Shown here one piece after another: positions 12,401 to 27,300 of a stretch of DNA of 64,000 nucleotides (the first letter of the stretch is position 1; each line of letters opens with the position of its first letter). Below the pieces are notes generated by a model that made no database searches, had not been told where the DNA came from, and saw only the letters and a program-made list of their open reading frames with translations. Source of the stretch: Acanthaster planci (Eukaryota > Echinodermata > Asteroidea > Valvatida > Acanthasteridae); assembly GCF_001949145.1 (NCBI RefSeq), contig NW_019091383.1:1582134-1646133 (forward strand), in the 5' to 3' direction. The position numbers were made by a program, and so were the translations under genes.

Positions 12401-12962
12401 TTATAGAAACGAGACTAATGTACTGAGCATCACCTTGTCCCCTTCCAAAAAAGGTCACCATCACAGCTCTGCGTTCCGTTTTATCACAATGGTCTACAGA
12501 GCCTATACCGGAACTGAAGAAACAACCTATAATAAAAGCTGAGCTTCTTCCTTCAACGTCACTATGGAGTCAGTCAGCTTTAAAACATGGAAATACAGTT
12601 TTTCTTCCGACATTTCATGAGTTGAAAGATTTCTAAGTGTGTCCTTCGACCATTCACGAATTTATTATATCTTATGAGCAGTTCATTCCCCCTTTTTTCT
12701 CGGTGTCCACTTCATGTTTGTTTTGTTTTTCTCGAGCATTCCTCTGAAATCATAAAGCCAATATGAAGTTTCTCCCCCTTGTAGCAGATGCGAAATGGCT
12801 ACATCACTGCTTCTACACGATCGATCATTCCCACCCAGGCTTATCCCACCGCAAGGCATGCCAAGATAGGCGTAAAACAAGTCCGTCTCCCCCGGGGTAA
12901 ACCTAGCCAGTAGCCGGTCGATGATCGCCCTTTGTACCCGCTAGATTGCCCGGCCGCCGAGT

Positions 12963-12963
<1 letters not shown>

Positions 12964-12993
<30 letters not shown>
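12964..12993 (+). repeat. (CT)15 microsatellite
   Basis: An uninterrupted run of about 15 CT dinucleotides, read on the other strand as (GA)n. Confidence 0.97.
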
Positions 12994-12997
<4 letters not shown>

Positions 12998-13674
12998 GCG
13001 GTATTAGGTTCTTCACACCGGGCTCGTGTGATCAATTTATATGCCTGCAGTTAAATCCAAGAAGACACAGTGTTTGCGTTAAAATCTGACGTGACACCCG
13101 GATGCCCCTGAGTGTCCCGCTCTGCCGACCTCCAATTAAAAGTTGACAGGGAAGCATGTGCAAATTAACGTACATGGTAGAAGTTTGTTTCTTTTCGAGG
13201 TACACTGAGCATTGTTTGCAAGCCCATGCACCTACCATTAAATTTGTATGCTTGTATTGTTTCCTTGAAAATTTACAGAGGGGGTGTTCTAAAAACTGTT
13301 GATAGCACAGTTTTGTTATAATGGTGACTAACAACAGCCCAAATCTGAAGCGCCAATGCTGCTCAACGAGAAGAATTCTCGAGGTCGGCGGTTGTTCCAT
13401 TTTTTGCATTCGACGTCTGGACAAAGGGGCAACTCTCCATTCACTTTCTACAAGGATTTGCAAATTTCCTCTTTTTTGCAGCAATATGATAAAAAAATAA
13501 CTAAGACCTTTTCAGTACAGTGTGGGAGATGTTAACAGCGCATAAATATTGAAATTTCAGGCACATTTGATGTAAAGGTCAAGAGTTTAGTCAATAATTC
13601 AGATTCTCCCCATAGACCGAAACACTATTTTTGCCCCTTTGAGTTTTGAGTGTGAAATATGGAATAGCCACCAA

Positions 13675-13714
13675 TTGACCAATCAGAGAGAAGAATTAAG
13701 AATCAGTGACGTCA
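13675..13714 (+). promoter_or_regulatory. CCAAT box and full CRE, about 1.6 kb upstream of the receptor start codon
   Basis: GACCAATCAGAGAG lies about 25 bp before the palindrome TGACGTCA (13707-13714). Both are classical promoter-proximal elements (NF-Y and CREB/ATF sites) and their spacing is compatible with a promoter. No TATA box or transcription start could be assigned, so promoter function is inferred. Confidence 0.35.
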
Positions 13715-15165
13715 TCCCGATCTCGCGAATACTAGGCTATGAGAAAGTATTATACGAGGGGATTTTCAAGTCCGTGTCTTCATGGCCGAATACTACCCAG
13801 AATGTGCTTGTCTAGCGGAATGACCAATTCGTTATAGTTGCAAGTAGTTTCAGGCTGTATTCGCTTAACAACACCCATACATTGTTTGAGATCTCCGTCG
13901 TGGACAGGGACCGTGAGTCCTAAAGTTGTCCGAAACGACAGACTTGTGCTAGCACATCATGGGACATCCCTTATCCAATGACCATATGGCTATGATAAAT
14001 GAAAATGTCTTTGCGCGTGTTCTTCACCGCTCTGGCCAATCACAGCTCTCGTCTCACGGCGAATCACATTTCTTGCGTGTACTGCCATAGCACTCTTGAC
14101 GCACACACACACGATATTGCGCTTTGTCGGTGCGATACACGCCCGCTGCACGAAACGTGCGATTCGCTTTCTCATATCTTTTTAAAGTACCTCCTTGTGT
14201 GAATTGTTCACATTGCCAGAATTCCCCACCAACTGGGATTCTGACAAGGAATTGATGAAAATTCCTTGGATGGTGATGATACTTCACTCCTAATTACTGT
14301 CCTCGTCTCTCTCTTTTTTTTTAAAGGGATGGGAGTTGGTGTGCGCCCCGTCTGATCCGTGTAATTAACTTCGTCGCTAATTACCGACTGCCGAGCGGCG
14401 TGCTCACAACCTGGCCCGCGGAAAGGTTACGCACCAGACCGAGCAGGAATGATTCGGTGTGATGGCTGGAGGATAGCAGTAATCGTAACTGGAACAATTT
14501 CTGCGTCTGTCCACGATCGGGGATTCATACTTCAAGAATCTCAGGCAAGGTTGGGAACTAGTCGTGTTCTCAGGTTTTGGCGGGGTTTTAATTTGCAGTA
14601 GACGAGCCCACGGTCTTCGTTGGCATATGAGCTCGGGACACACTCGTTAGTTTGTCAGCTGAGAGGCGTGTAGTCAGCTGCGTTACTTGCAAGTGCCATC
14701 TCCGACAAGTTCCGGCGTCTGGTTACACAAGGGACACGGGTAATTGGCAGAGATGGACGGATAGATTGGCCACCAGAATGGGCGTGTCGCTTTCCCTTAC
14801 TGCAACCAAATCCATAAGATGTCGCCGTGTAGAGTTCTTAATAACCTTATTATATCGGCATATTTTTTGTCATTTCATGCTTTGACAGGATTCATTATTT
14901 AGGTGCTTTTGGAGTTGAAATTTCCACGAGTCAATCTGTATTTTACAGCCTGTGCTTGCTCACACAGAAACAGGAGTTCCTCATCAAATAATTCTTTGAA
15001 GATAAGCCTTCAACTTTTATTTCTTCAAGAAACTGGTGGACACGAAGGAGATGCGAACTGATTTTCGAATATGGGAATGATCTGGATTGATGTCGTTATG
15101 AATTGAATGACAACAGAGCCACCTTTGGTGCGATTACTACCGGCAAAATCAGTTTCTTCGTGTAA

Positions 15166-15291
15166 AACAGACGTGAAGATGCTTTGAACGGTGTTCCTTT
15201 CCCGAGAGCTAAATTTTGTTTGTCGTTGGAGGCACTTGCTGGGCAAACAGTTGTACCGAGGATTGCGTGGTATTTTGTATATTTGGTTACC
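15166..15291 (+). other. 5' leader of the receptor message
   Basis: An in-frame TAA at 15163-15165 precedes the open frame, and the first in-frame ATG after it is 15292, in the context ACCATGG, a strong Kozak match. This fixes the translation start. The transcription start is not identifiable. Confidence 0.7.
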
Positions 15292-15397
15292 ATGGAAATA
15301 CCACAGTGGATAGCTTTAACCTGTCTCCTCCTCATGTATATTCTGGAAGGCGTTGTCACATCTGAGAGGCGTGTTTTCCCGTCAGTCATAAAAGTTG
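15292..15397 (+). CDS. Receptor exon 1: signal peptide and first strand
   Basis: It encodes [20 protein letters not shown] and continues to VIKV, ending one base into a Gly codon before gtaagt. The hydrophobic core at residues 7-18 and small residues near VTS (22-24) form a signal peptide directing the subunit to the secretory pathway. Confidence 0.9.
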
Positions 15398-18300
15398 GTA
15401 AGTGACACCGATTTCATGAATCCCAGCATTTTCTTGCATTCAAATTTTTGAAATTTTTTTCAAATAATAGGTCCTACATAGGCTGGCCTGTACCATTATT
15501 CAGCCACCAAATATTAGACCAAGTATGTTAGTACAAACCCAGTAAACAGAGTTGAGCCCATCCAATATTCAAAGTAATTATCTAATATTGCTTTGTAGTA
15601 TTGGTTTTCTCTCACAAATTTGGAAAATTTGCATTTGAATTGTAAAATGTACATCAATTTTGCGCTGAATTCAGAGCGACATATATCCTGGTTTCTTTTT
15701 CGCAATAACTAGAGTTCGATTTCATTTTTAGCCATTCAAATAAATGAATGCGCATACCGTTTCATTTAAAGGATTAAAATACGTGATAAGGCTTTCGGTT
15801 TGACGTATGCATTGCCAATTAGGCCCTTTTACGAATGTGCAATCCAGTTCGTTGAATTTTGTTTATTGTGACCAAGGCTGAATTGAACTTGTTTCATTAT
15901 TAACTTAATTTGAAAATTTTGCATTCAATTTAAATAAAGTCTGCAATCCTCATACACATCTTAATTAATACAAGTTTGACGGATTCATTCATTGGTCAAT
16001 GTATCATTTCATTAGTGTGTTTGTTCTGATATACAAAACCCATGTGAAATGCAACAAACGATATATCAAAATGATAATCTATCCAGAAGATCAATCGTAT
16101 ATATCACTGGTAGCCATTATTGGATATTTCAGGAAACCCATGTGAACTGTGACACTTAGCTATCATGCGATTTGGGCAAACGCTTAGCGAAATAGGCTAC
16201 ACTTATGTTTTAGTTCAGTCATCTTGAGTATTTTAAACATTTAATCCTCTATTCAAATATTCCTCATACTTATGTTGCTTTTGCTAACATATAAATGGAT
16301 TTCAGTGTTTGATCAGACATGCGTTGAATAACACATGCACGAGAAATTGGTTTACACATTCAGCGAAATAGATTGATGATATGTGAAAAGGAACGATTGC
16401 ATGTGTCTCCGCTTTCGAGCTAAAAGAAAAATGTCATTTATACTAAATTCAAAGCACACCTGGCAAATTGTGGGCCGATTTTTTAAAATTTTGCTAAAGA
16501 CTGAATGCACCCTCATGGAAGAAGGATTATCATTTGTTAAATCAATAGAAATAGAAATTTATTATGATCATTCTGATAATTCACACGAAATCCAATGCTT
16601 CTTTTGCTGACTCATGTACACATTTTCCAAAATTATTGTCCGGGAAGACATAGAATTCTGTAAATCCATTTCATGTAAAACGTTAAAAGAAATCAGCCAA
16701 TCGGAATTCAAGTTATAAACTACCGCCGCATCCTGTGACTGGAAAACACATGCATGCACCCACCTCCACAAACTTCTGAACATGGCCGTCAAATCCGCTC
16801 ACAAGTTCGCGAACCTTATCCTGCACTCGTATCATGGTTCTGCCCTCATAAAAACCCATCGCTTTTAATTGAGCAAATAACTGTAAGTGTTCCGGTGACG
16901 CGCTCAGCAGCTTTTACTGAGTTTGCTCGCCGAGACGCGAACCCTGACGCGGGGGGACCGACGTCAAACTCGCGCCCGTAAAAATGAGGGGCAATGCAGA
17001 CCGCTATCTAATACATGGATGCGTGGTGCCGTGTTTGCCAAAGACAGCTGTAACATCATCGCCTTCCGCTCCCACACACCAAGTCACGGTTGCCAGTAGC
17101 CTTAATTTTGCGCTAAACAGTACATGGCATACAAGCCGAGCTCCCATGAACACTCTTCTGGTGAGACCTATCGAGGGTCCTCACCTTCGCATCATTTGCT
17201 TGACTTTTTTTTCAATACGTACTTAATATAATTTCCAGTCTGCAACTTCAACGAAAACAGAGGTCAACATATGTGAATAATAATAATATTTAATAGACAC
17301 AAATAAAATTCGTAGGCCTACCAAGTTTCGGTACAAAATGCCTCCAAATACTCAAAGTGTATGTACGTGAAGGACTCGCAGATATGACTGACACGCCCTC
17401 TGTTTCCACAGGATACATAAATAGTATTTCTGACAAATTTCTTAATCAATAATTAAGTTGAGGAATAAAATGAAAAGAGGACTCACAGGACCATCGCATC
17501 TAGAATGAATGATCTAAAAGCTGCTATTGGTGGCATATTTCTTTCATTGCTGTTACATTCACTCTCGACTTCGCCAGAGCACAACCGTGTGTTGAAATTG
17601 GGTCTCCTCATTTGAAGCGCCCAAATATTCCAAGCCTCTCTCTCTGTTGGGCGAAGAGGGATCTGCAACTTTGCTCCTTTTTGGAATATTAAATTGCCCG
17701 GAGGAAGAGGTGGGCTTATCGTGGCAATATATTGAAATGGATCCAGCCCCACAAACATTGGGAATTCGGTCTACTTTTGTTGGTGAGAGTGTGATGGATG
17801 TGGATTATTACACGGCCCGTTTCCTGATGCCGTTCAGGGTTTCTATTACCGAGTGATCTCCCAATGAACTTCAGAGGCGATAGCGCAAAACAGATTGTCT
17901 TCTCACGAGAAAGTGTGTGGCTGACGCGATATTGTTGACTTCGTAGCTGCGTATCATCTGGCGATCAGGATAAGTCTTGAACTTTAAACCGATCACTAGA
18001 TGTTGTGATGAAGCGTGCATGCTGAAGTGTGCTGACTTAGGGCTAATGGGATTTTAGTCGTTCGTGAAGTGGTAAATTATGCGTCCATCATGATCGTCTT
18101 GTGTTCCATATTAGAAACAACCGTCTGTGGGGTCCACCGTTGGTTACCCCGAGTCGAGTAACTCCTTCCTAGTCGCTGAATGAAAAATACTTTGTTGACC
18201 TATTCCTTCAAACCGCAGTGTTGGGATATAGCTATTCTAAATGCTATACATTCATACACTGAGATATTGTAAGGTTACATTTTAACTTAAGCATAAGAAT

Positions 18301-21300
18301 GAAAAACGCAACTACCAAAAAATGTGTCATGTCAATCCAACTGTTCCTAAAAAATTGATTTGTCATTCATTCAAACCAAAAAACGGGGTTGTTAAACTAG
18401 AAGTCCCTTCAAAATTGATTCTACCTACACTGGGTCGACACATCAGCCAATTGTAGGAGTTTTTTCAGTTTTCACCGTTACTTCAATCCAGGCAGTTTTT
18501 CAGTGTAAGTAAAAGTATGTACAGTACTATCCATTAATTAAATGTCTTTCAAAGTATTCAATTCATTCGTAAATATTGATTCTAAGTGCGGAACTTCAGA
18601 AATAACACGCATGCATGGATTATACGTGCATTTGTGGCGCGAACTCTTCCCGCCTTGCTCCTCAACGAGCCTGGACTCCATCGATCACAATGTACACTGC
18701 TTCCACTTCGTGTTGAAAGGTAAATAGCCTGACTGTTTATACCAAATACCGTCGGCGTGCTGAACAACCTCCAATTAAGAGAACGGCAATATTACCATTA
18801 TTTATAGGTCCAGCTAACACCTCACTGCTGAAGGTCATCAGATTCTGCCCGATGAACGAATTATGTCGCATTTATTTCTTTCATTATTTGTTTTTCCTCT
18901 CTCGTTTTTCAGCGCATTGTGTGACATGAAATGACGTTGTAGCTAATTAGAAAGTTAACCCTTTCAATTAAAGATATCAATACATAATCATGTTTCATTA
19001 TCAATTTCTAAATAAAAATAGGCTAGCTTTCGTGTGACGTGGATGTAAGGCAAACCTACACATTTCGGAGATGCTACGGGTTGTTAGTACAATTCGATAA
19101 GACTGCCCGTTTTTCTTCCAACGCAAATCCTGCAAACAAGCAGCTGTTAAAGTGAAATAGTCAAACCAAAAACGAAAGCATAAAGATTTCCAGAAAGTAC
19201 AGTGAAGTATCTTACAAAGGAGTTTCGTGTTGTTGCTTAACAACTTGGTATCACGTTTCAACCACACTTAATTATAATAAAAACCTATGAAGGCAAATTG
19301 CTAGTGTGATCGATACTTTAGTCGTCAGATTCCCCTGACGTCTCTCTTGCGTGTTTCATCCTATAGTCAGTGATAGCGAGTGCTGTACTTTCTGCATTGT
19401 AAGAGACATATCCAGAATTGGAATATGCCCCGATAATGGCACCAACATCAAGTAGACCAGGATTTTTTTCCTACTTTTAAATCTATACCCAATGCCCTTC
19501 AACGAGCAATTACAACGTTTCCACTAGATGATTGGATTCTTCAGTGTGAGAACACTGGGATACTAGAATTATGTTTTGGACAACCAGTTTCGGAAACTTT
19601 ATGATTTTTTTTACACTTCTGAAAATTGTAATAGTAGAAACAATTTGGGCTGCACCTTTTTTGGAAAAATCATACAGGAGAGATTTCATAACTATTTAAA
19701 AATATATATATTCTTCATTGGCGTTTTGCTTTCACTGCGAAAACTGTGTTTATCGGGTAAACACATTTCTAAATGCTCCTTTCTTATCAGTTTGTAAACA
19801 TTTACAGTAATAATGGATAGCGTTTAGCTATTAAACATAGAAGTTATCGGACATTATTATGTTTAGCTTCTAAACATGTTTACAAAGTGATAACAAGATC
19901 GTGCTTAAAATAATTGCTGAGCACTTTTTAGAGGGTTATTTTGTTTATTTTTTCGTTTTGCTTCTCGTTCGTTGCTTCCAGCAGTGGGATTTAAAAAGTA
20001 AGCATGAACTGTTCTTCTCAAATTTTATCAAAGTAGCGAGTTTGATGTTCATATATGCTCAGGATCGATGGAAGACCATCTCATAATGTATGATCAAAAA
20101 AGTGAGCGTTTTACAAATACTGAGTTCCTATCATGAACGTCAAGGAGTCTCCATAAAGTGTTAAAACGTGGTATATAAGCTTGCGTCTTCCACGCTTGGT
20201 TCCAAAAGTATATAAGTATCGTGACCTTTTGCACAAGTTCATAAAGCAGATGGGATGTCCTTTATTTGACGAACACAATTATTCCGTGGGTCCATCATCT
20301 TGAAAGAGGCTCTTCAGGAAGAAAAAGTATATATCATTTCTGATGCTTAAGACACTAACAAAGTGGTTTTAGATGATTGAGTTATAAGAAAATCCTTTAA
20401 AATACCACTAATGTAATATTCAGCAATAATTTGCGATAAAATCCACTTACAAATGTGTCCTGCTAAATTCTCAAGTCTGTCTTAGTTTTGTATTTATGAG
20501 AATGATTAATTTACTGTAAATTTCCCTTGCCGACCGATGATGAAATAAACTAATGGCATTTTTGCCAACAGTGGCATATGGGGTTATCCACTTGTAAAAT
20601 GTTGTGATTGCATGAGTAGAAGCTATAGCTTAACGCTAAAGACCTTTTGTACACCGGAGAAAAGGTTTTTAAACAAGAATACATTTCATCGCCCGAGGTA
20701 AATCAATGTAGTAATTGAATAATTCAATGGCATCCTGCAAGTTCATTTTACAATAGCCATACTGCAACAATATGCGGTACTTTTATCCTTACACAGTCAA
20801 AACTCTGTGCTGGTGCGCTTCCTGACTTGGAAATATTATATCATTTGCAGCCAATATTGCTTTCGTCCATAACGCTATGATGACGGTACGACCTTGCTGC
20901 ATAATGGTCGAGAAACGAGCACGGACATCACGCACGCGCCACTGAAGTGGCTTCACAAAGATATCTACGGGTCACCTTGAAAGAAAACCAATTGTTGGGG
21001 TGAGCCGGAACATCTGTGACATACCTTATTAGCCAGAATTGACATGGGCAATTTTAGATGTGCGTATTACTTACAGAAATGCTGTCAATTTCTGGTGCCA
21101 TTTTCTGATTCTCAGTTTGGATACTTTGACATTAATTTAATTGGTTCACGAAGTCACCATGGTAAGGGAAACCTTGCACGATAAAAAAAATTCAGTGCAA
21201 GGAGATGTATTATTTTACATTGTTATTTTTGCCTCAATGAGCAAATTGGCCGCAAGTTAGTTGGAAAATCGGGACCGCCACAGATTGCCAAAGTTTTTGT

Positions 21301-24300
21301 GTATGAGCTGATAGAGCTGTGATTGATTGTCAAGACGTTATATACAAACTACACTTTATATAGCAGGACAAAATTATATGTCCCATACTGTATGTCATGT
21401 GTAATTCAGACATTTCAGTTTTTTCTTTAAAGAGGGCAGTATTTAGGGAAGTGAGCTTTATCAGCCTGAGATCGCAATTTGAAATTTTGAAGGGATACAA
21501 AATTCAGGCTTAATATGAAATATAAAAATAAATACACTGGGAAGATATCATAATCGGAGGACGAGTGGCACCGATATGGGAGATAAAACAACGAATAAAT
21601 GTCACCGTGTATCACCAAAGAGAGCTACGTGCACTATCGCTGGACCTTTTAAATCAGCCTTGTAACGGGGACAAGAAGCGATCCAAACAGGAGAGAAAGG
21701 ATAAAGAAAATGGTCATAGTTCAGTGCTGGGTTGATGTGAGCAACACGGAAGGTACTGCACTATTTCTGCGCATTAATATCCATCCGCTACCTCGCCCCC
21801 GGCTCGATCCGGTCTGTGATAACGCAGACACTTTTGTACTTGATCGGTGCAAGGGAGAAATATAAGGCCACACAAAGGTTGCAGGAAGGGCACTGCGTGA
21901 GGGAGTGAATTAGCGCGGAGAAGCTGAGAGAAGCTAGATACGTAATAAGAAGATAATCTCCTGGGTAAAAAGTCCAGGGAACGGTAGACCAGCATCAAGC
22001 ATTTCAAATTCTGACAAAGAGTCTGCATTATGGTGGTGTTTTAAATCTCTTTGCCGTGCACTCTGGGGAGAAATCTGGATCAACACTCGCCGGTCAAATA
22101 GTTTTAAAACTGTTGACATTTGTTGGTCCGGCATTGTACGTCCATAAAACTTCACCCATGCATTGAGTTTGTTGTATAAACTTGAAATTTAAACGTAAGA
22201 ATTAAGTCTGGATAATTTATGGTACTCTGCGTGGAGGATAGACATAAGACAAAACTGGAACGACCATAACGATAGCATGTTAACGCTTTACCAAATGAAG
22301 GGCAAATGAAGTTATTCCCCGGTTCTTCTCAGAACCACACATACTCAAGAAAGAGATTGATATATGGTACATATATAACGGCAATCATTTTACTCATCTA
22401 GTTTCTTTCACCATGAAAACCTTCAAGTCTTATTTGAAGGGCATTAATTGTTCATAAATATAGAATTATTTGTAATCACCTATATAATTTTGGTTTATTT
22501 TGAGCAAGAGATGATCATTTTTTAATTTTACTGGTTGCTTATGTAAATAAACTTTATTGAATCACAGTGCTTTAATTAACTGTGTAAAACATAAAACGCA
22601 GTCTTTGCAATCCGTTCCTTTTCTTTAACCCTCAGTCCTTAATCCTCCTATTTCAATATGATTTGAAATACACCCTTGGGGTTTAGAACTAATAAGGTTT
22701 GTATTCTTATAGCGGCACAAAAATCTCTTTCCACTAGGGGCTGAGTGAGGTCGTCCGGTGAAATATGTGCCATCCAGCTTTGCCCAGAAATTGAAATTGA
22801 CAAATCGCAGCCCGTGAAGATGATTAACAGTGGTGCCAAATACATGCTTCTGTGACAGATGAGAAAGACATTTGTCACGACGAGAACAGCACCTGCAGAC
22901 TTGTAATATAGCACATCTACAAACAACGGCTCTAGTTTAGTATACAAATCTAGTGATATTTGCGTCAGTGTATAAGATTGACGTTTCATTCGTAATCAGT
23001 GTGCATACTAGTTCACGCGACTGATCGCGAATGATCCAAGGTCGAATGCTGAAGGTGGACTGAAACACTTTCGCAATCGTCCTAGGATCTGATGTAAATA
23101 AATAATTGGGTGCATGAAGCAACCAGTGTGAACTAGCCGAAAGTGACATACCGGGTAATTAGGTTACATTGAAATATAGCGGTACTATATGTTCCCATCT
23201 CCATGGACTCAAAAATCTGAATATTTTACGTTTAGCGAACGCTTTTCACGTTATATTGTTGTGGTGACACAGGCGACCCCCCAAGACGTTAAGAATAAAC
23301 ATAATTAATGACGCCTTTTGTGGAAAACCTATGATTTAAATATAAAAATACATGACGGTAAATCTTTTTGTCACCTCCACCTTCACTGATGAATCTATGG
23401 CGTTATCCCCGTGACGTGATTGAAGGATGTCGCATTTTCAAGTGTTAGTAGCGCGGCATCTCCGTCTGCCCGTCCTCTGTTTTGCAAGAAAGAATAACTA
23501 CTCCCACGTTTTGTTCTAATGAAGGGGAACATTGACAAATGCAATGCGGAATCTCGTTATGGAAAACACGACAATTTGTACATGTCTTTCATTACCCGAG
23601 TGTCAATATGGAAGGCACAAAGCTATAATTCGAAACACGAACTTTACATTCTCAACAGCGGTAAAGGATACTATTGGTTCTCAGATGTACAGAGGTATTA
23701 GTAACAAAAGCAGTGTGTATTATTCATGATTAGCAAAATGACAAATCGGGAAAACCTCATGAACGATATGTTGAACGTATCCTACAACACGGTCAATTAT
23801 TTTCTACTTTCAGACTAATTTTTTTAAAAATGTCATGCCTGGTATACCAAATGATGCGGACCTCGTATAGTTTCGTGCGATCTCACTTGAGTAAATGTCA
23901 CCTTATTTAGACTTCTCGCGCCAGTATCCAACGTATGAGGAAATGACACTGATTTACACTGGCCAAGAAACACGAGACAACGTGAGCAAACCACGAGGGC
24001 TGTATTGCCTTCGTTGCCTAGACTTGATTCAAGTCTGGCATCGCCCGTTCTCTTAATCGACAACATCGCGGTTATTCTTCTCCATTTCCCAGCATATTGT
24101 GACTAGGAACACATGCTTTATGGCAAGACACTCACCAACGATTATCCGCAGTCTCTGCATATCTGTTTTTACACACTTTGATCTGCGATAACTTTGCCTC
24201 GATAGCTTGAAGAAAAACAAACCGGGGTTTTGAATGGGTTTTATGTTTACAAGCCTCGATTAAAGGCTACGAGATGCTTTCTAATTTTCGTACCAGTTGG

Positions 24301-27300
24301 GAGGTTAACCACTTCGTATCATGAAGAAACCCGATACGCGGTGATGGACTGTACACCGTGTCTGCAAATACCGCTTGATTAGAAATGCTGACGGAAGGTT
24401 CCACTGAATGGAAAACTTTTCAATTCATTTTTGTTTTTGCAAGCATTTTTTTTTATCGGGGTTGACTTCTGAATGCAGGGGAGAAAGAGGGTTAATAAGT
24501 TGATGGGTCTGAGTATAATAACAAGGTGTGACAGGAATTCCTCCATTTTTAGATGTCATAAATACATCTACATTTTGCGGTAGGGGGCGCTCTAGGGGTA
24601 TTATTATTATTACTGGTTTAGTTTTAACTGTACTCCTCGCCGCCAGTGGCAGAATTGTGAATACCATTTACATGCAAATTAAAAACAGATAAATATAGAT
24701 TTATGTGTACATTTTAAAAATTATAAGAAAGCTGACGGCCTTTGATACCTTCAATACCCTGCAATAAAAAGCACATTGATATCAGTTAATACATACAAAA
24801 AGGGTAACATTGAAAAAAAATACAAATTGACGGAAAACAAAGTCGTTTACAAAACGTTATACATGTAATTAAATGAAGATAAGGGGAAAGCGCCGGAGGG
24901 AGAAGGAGACATAAATATTGGATATGGCCAGGAAGGGGTCAGAGGGAGAGGGAGGGGTGAGCTGTTTTGGGGAAGGAGGGAAGGAGTTGATACACAAACA
25001 AGCAGGAAGCTTGACTTAAAAATATCAACCAGTGGAGTAACAGAAGATCTATGATACAGTGAGCGGAACAAGCTGGACACGGAGCTGATGAGTTTAGTTA
25101 GACACACTGTTAAGCAACTTTATCAATCCTACAAGAGGGCTGTTCTGATACCTTCTTGTGCGACAGAAAGGCACTGTTATAGTTGTAGAATTTCTTAACT
25201 GACGACCATGTGACTGATGACGAGTCAGAGGAATCTAAGTACTAAAATGTTCTGAGGTTAGTAGAGATTGACCGGACTTAATACACAACTGATTTCGCCT
25301 CTGACTGAGAGTAGGTAAGCCACAAGAAACAAGTGCATCATCATAACCATTGTATTCATTGCTAAGGATGCTTTTACAGACCCTCTTCTGGAAATTCTCC
25401 AGAGCTTTAATATGTTTCAACGTAAGGCTAAATTACTGGTGTGGCATATTCTAACAATGGCCTAATGTAGCCAAGGTAGTTGGACACCAAATCATTGACA
25501 GGTAAGCAAACCTGTTTCCGTGTTTTTAAGATGTACAGTTTTTTGTTGGCCCGAGATGTCATATTCTGGACGTGGGCATCCCATCTAAGGTCCGCCTGAG
25601 CTGCCCTATGACACCCAGGATGCGGTGGGATATATTTTCCTGTAGAAGATTGTTTGAGATGTGAAGTTGTTCCAGTCTGTGTGGTTGTCTTGTGAAGCTA
25701 GCTGACAGTCATCACGCTGCATTTGCCGGGGTTGAGTTTCATATGATTGGCTGATGACCAATGATGGATGTGATCAAGGTCCTCTTGCATGTGGCCTTGT
25801 TGATTTTTGGTCAGGCATTCTACCAGCGTGAGGTTATCAACATACTGCCGATATATGTATGTATTTACATATATCAATGTGTAAATTAAATTGTTATGGT
25901 TTTTCTTATGTTCTACAGGATGTGTTAAACTAGCTCAAAAACCATAACGATTTAATTTATATCTAAGAAACGCGACATTGATCCAGCTTTTATACTGCCA
26001 GTGGTTTGACGAAACGCCATTAGCAACATCATTGACCAACGCCATGAAAATAACTGGGCCAAGTCTGGTGCCCTGTGGGACACCAGCGTTCACTGCAAGC
26101 CAGGTGGAAGTTGTGCGGTGGTAGCGGACACACTGCTGCCAATCCTGAAGGAAGACTCATGGGATGATGGATGCACGTACGCCCAGGTTTAGTAATTCAT
26201 CAATTGCCACATTGTGGTCGAATCTGTCAAATGCCTTATCATAGTCAGTAAAGACAGTTCTTGAAGTCGAATTGCTCACATCTGAATGCGTATACAACAG
26301 ATTCGTCAGGTGTACTAGGCAGTGTGTTGTTTCTGACTCGGCGCTAATCGTTGGTGTTGAAGGCTTCGTGATGAGATCTTCCCACAAACATGACTTAGTC
26401 CCCCTTTAGCCCCTTGTCACAACGCCACTGCTACAAATTTAAGAGTATACTCTGCCATTTCATGCTTTTTGGTAAGTGAAAAGTAAGGGAAATCAACGGA
26501 GAACATAAAATAATAGAGATCTCAGGGGTCCAGCAATGCCCGGGAAGTCAAACGTTTGAAAGCAAAATAAATTGGTTGGCATAACAGTGTAAATTGCAGT
26601 GTTAACACTGTTATATTGAACCAATTGACAAATTCGATTTGATATAGACATGTGGCGGAGTTACAACTGCCCCCATTTTCTCATTTATACTTTGCATGTT
26701 TGGAATTTATAAAAATTGGAACTCAGGGTAGTTCTCAAGTTTCCGTTTTCCAAGTCAAAATGTTTAAAATTACTCCTCGAAAATGCATAGTTTTGATGGC
26801 TACGTCAACATTAAGAGTGTAAGTCAAGAAGTGCGAAGGATAATGACATTCGAAACCCGACCTGAAGGTAAATCATACACGCGTTCCCTCTCTAAACCGG
26901 TTTTAAAAACTCAACTGCATAGAGCGGGAGATTTCAGATCACGAGATCTGATAAAACAGGTCTCGTAATCCGCAACGCAAACAGGTTGCATGCAGGCAAG
27001 ATGTAACACTTGTTAGGACGCAAACCAAGACACTTCCACCATGTTTCTTGAAAGGCGAAAGTCGAAACCCATCTGGAGACCTGCAGACTGCGATGTACCC
27101 TGTCTACCTCGGGTGTCTGCGAGTCTCATATTTGCTCTTCTCAAGATAAATGAGATGGGAGAATTCAGTTTGTCCATCTCGCCTTCAGGTTCAGTGAACG
27201 CAGAGAGCAGAGCCCACATCTCAGCTGATATTTTCGCATCGGGATGATATATCTCACTTAATTGCGCCTTTTCGCGGGAGCGTCATGCCGTAATTACCGC

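Larger units (their letters stand above)
3600..15165. other. Intergenic region between septin and glutamate receptor
   Basis: About 11.5 kb has no recognisable gene on either strand. It holds MITE A copy 2 (6912-7156), MITE B copy 1 (9039-9248), a short dispersed repeat (4063-4130), a CT microsatellite (12964-12993) and a possible orphan exon near 9272-9462. A CCAAT/CRE pair near 13.7 kb could belong to the receptor promoter. The remainder, including the longest open stretch (13032-13484, minus, 150 codons), has no family features I recognise. Confidence 0.6.

Noticed and set aside
12841-13035. Arg-Glu repeat protein
   Set aside because: It is simply the CT microsatellite read on the other strand.
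13032-13484. 150-codon minus-strand open frame as a gene
   Set aside because: No motif, no splice context and unremarkable composition; chance opening is more likely.
15184-15291. Earlier translation start of the receptor
   Set aside because: The open frame upstream begins with TTG, not ATG; the first in-frame ATG is 15292 with a strong Kozak context.
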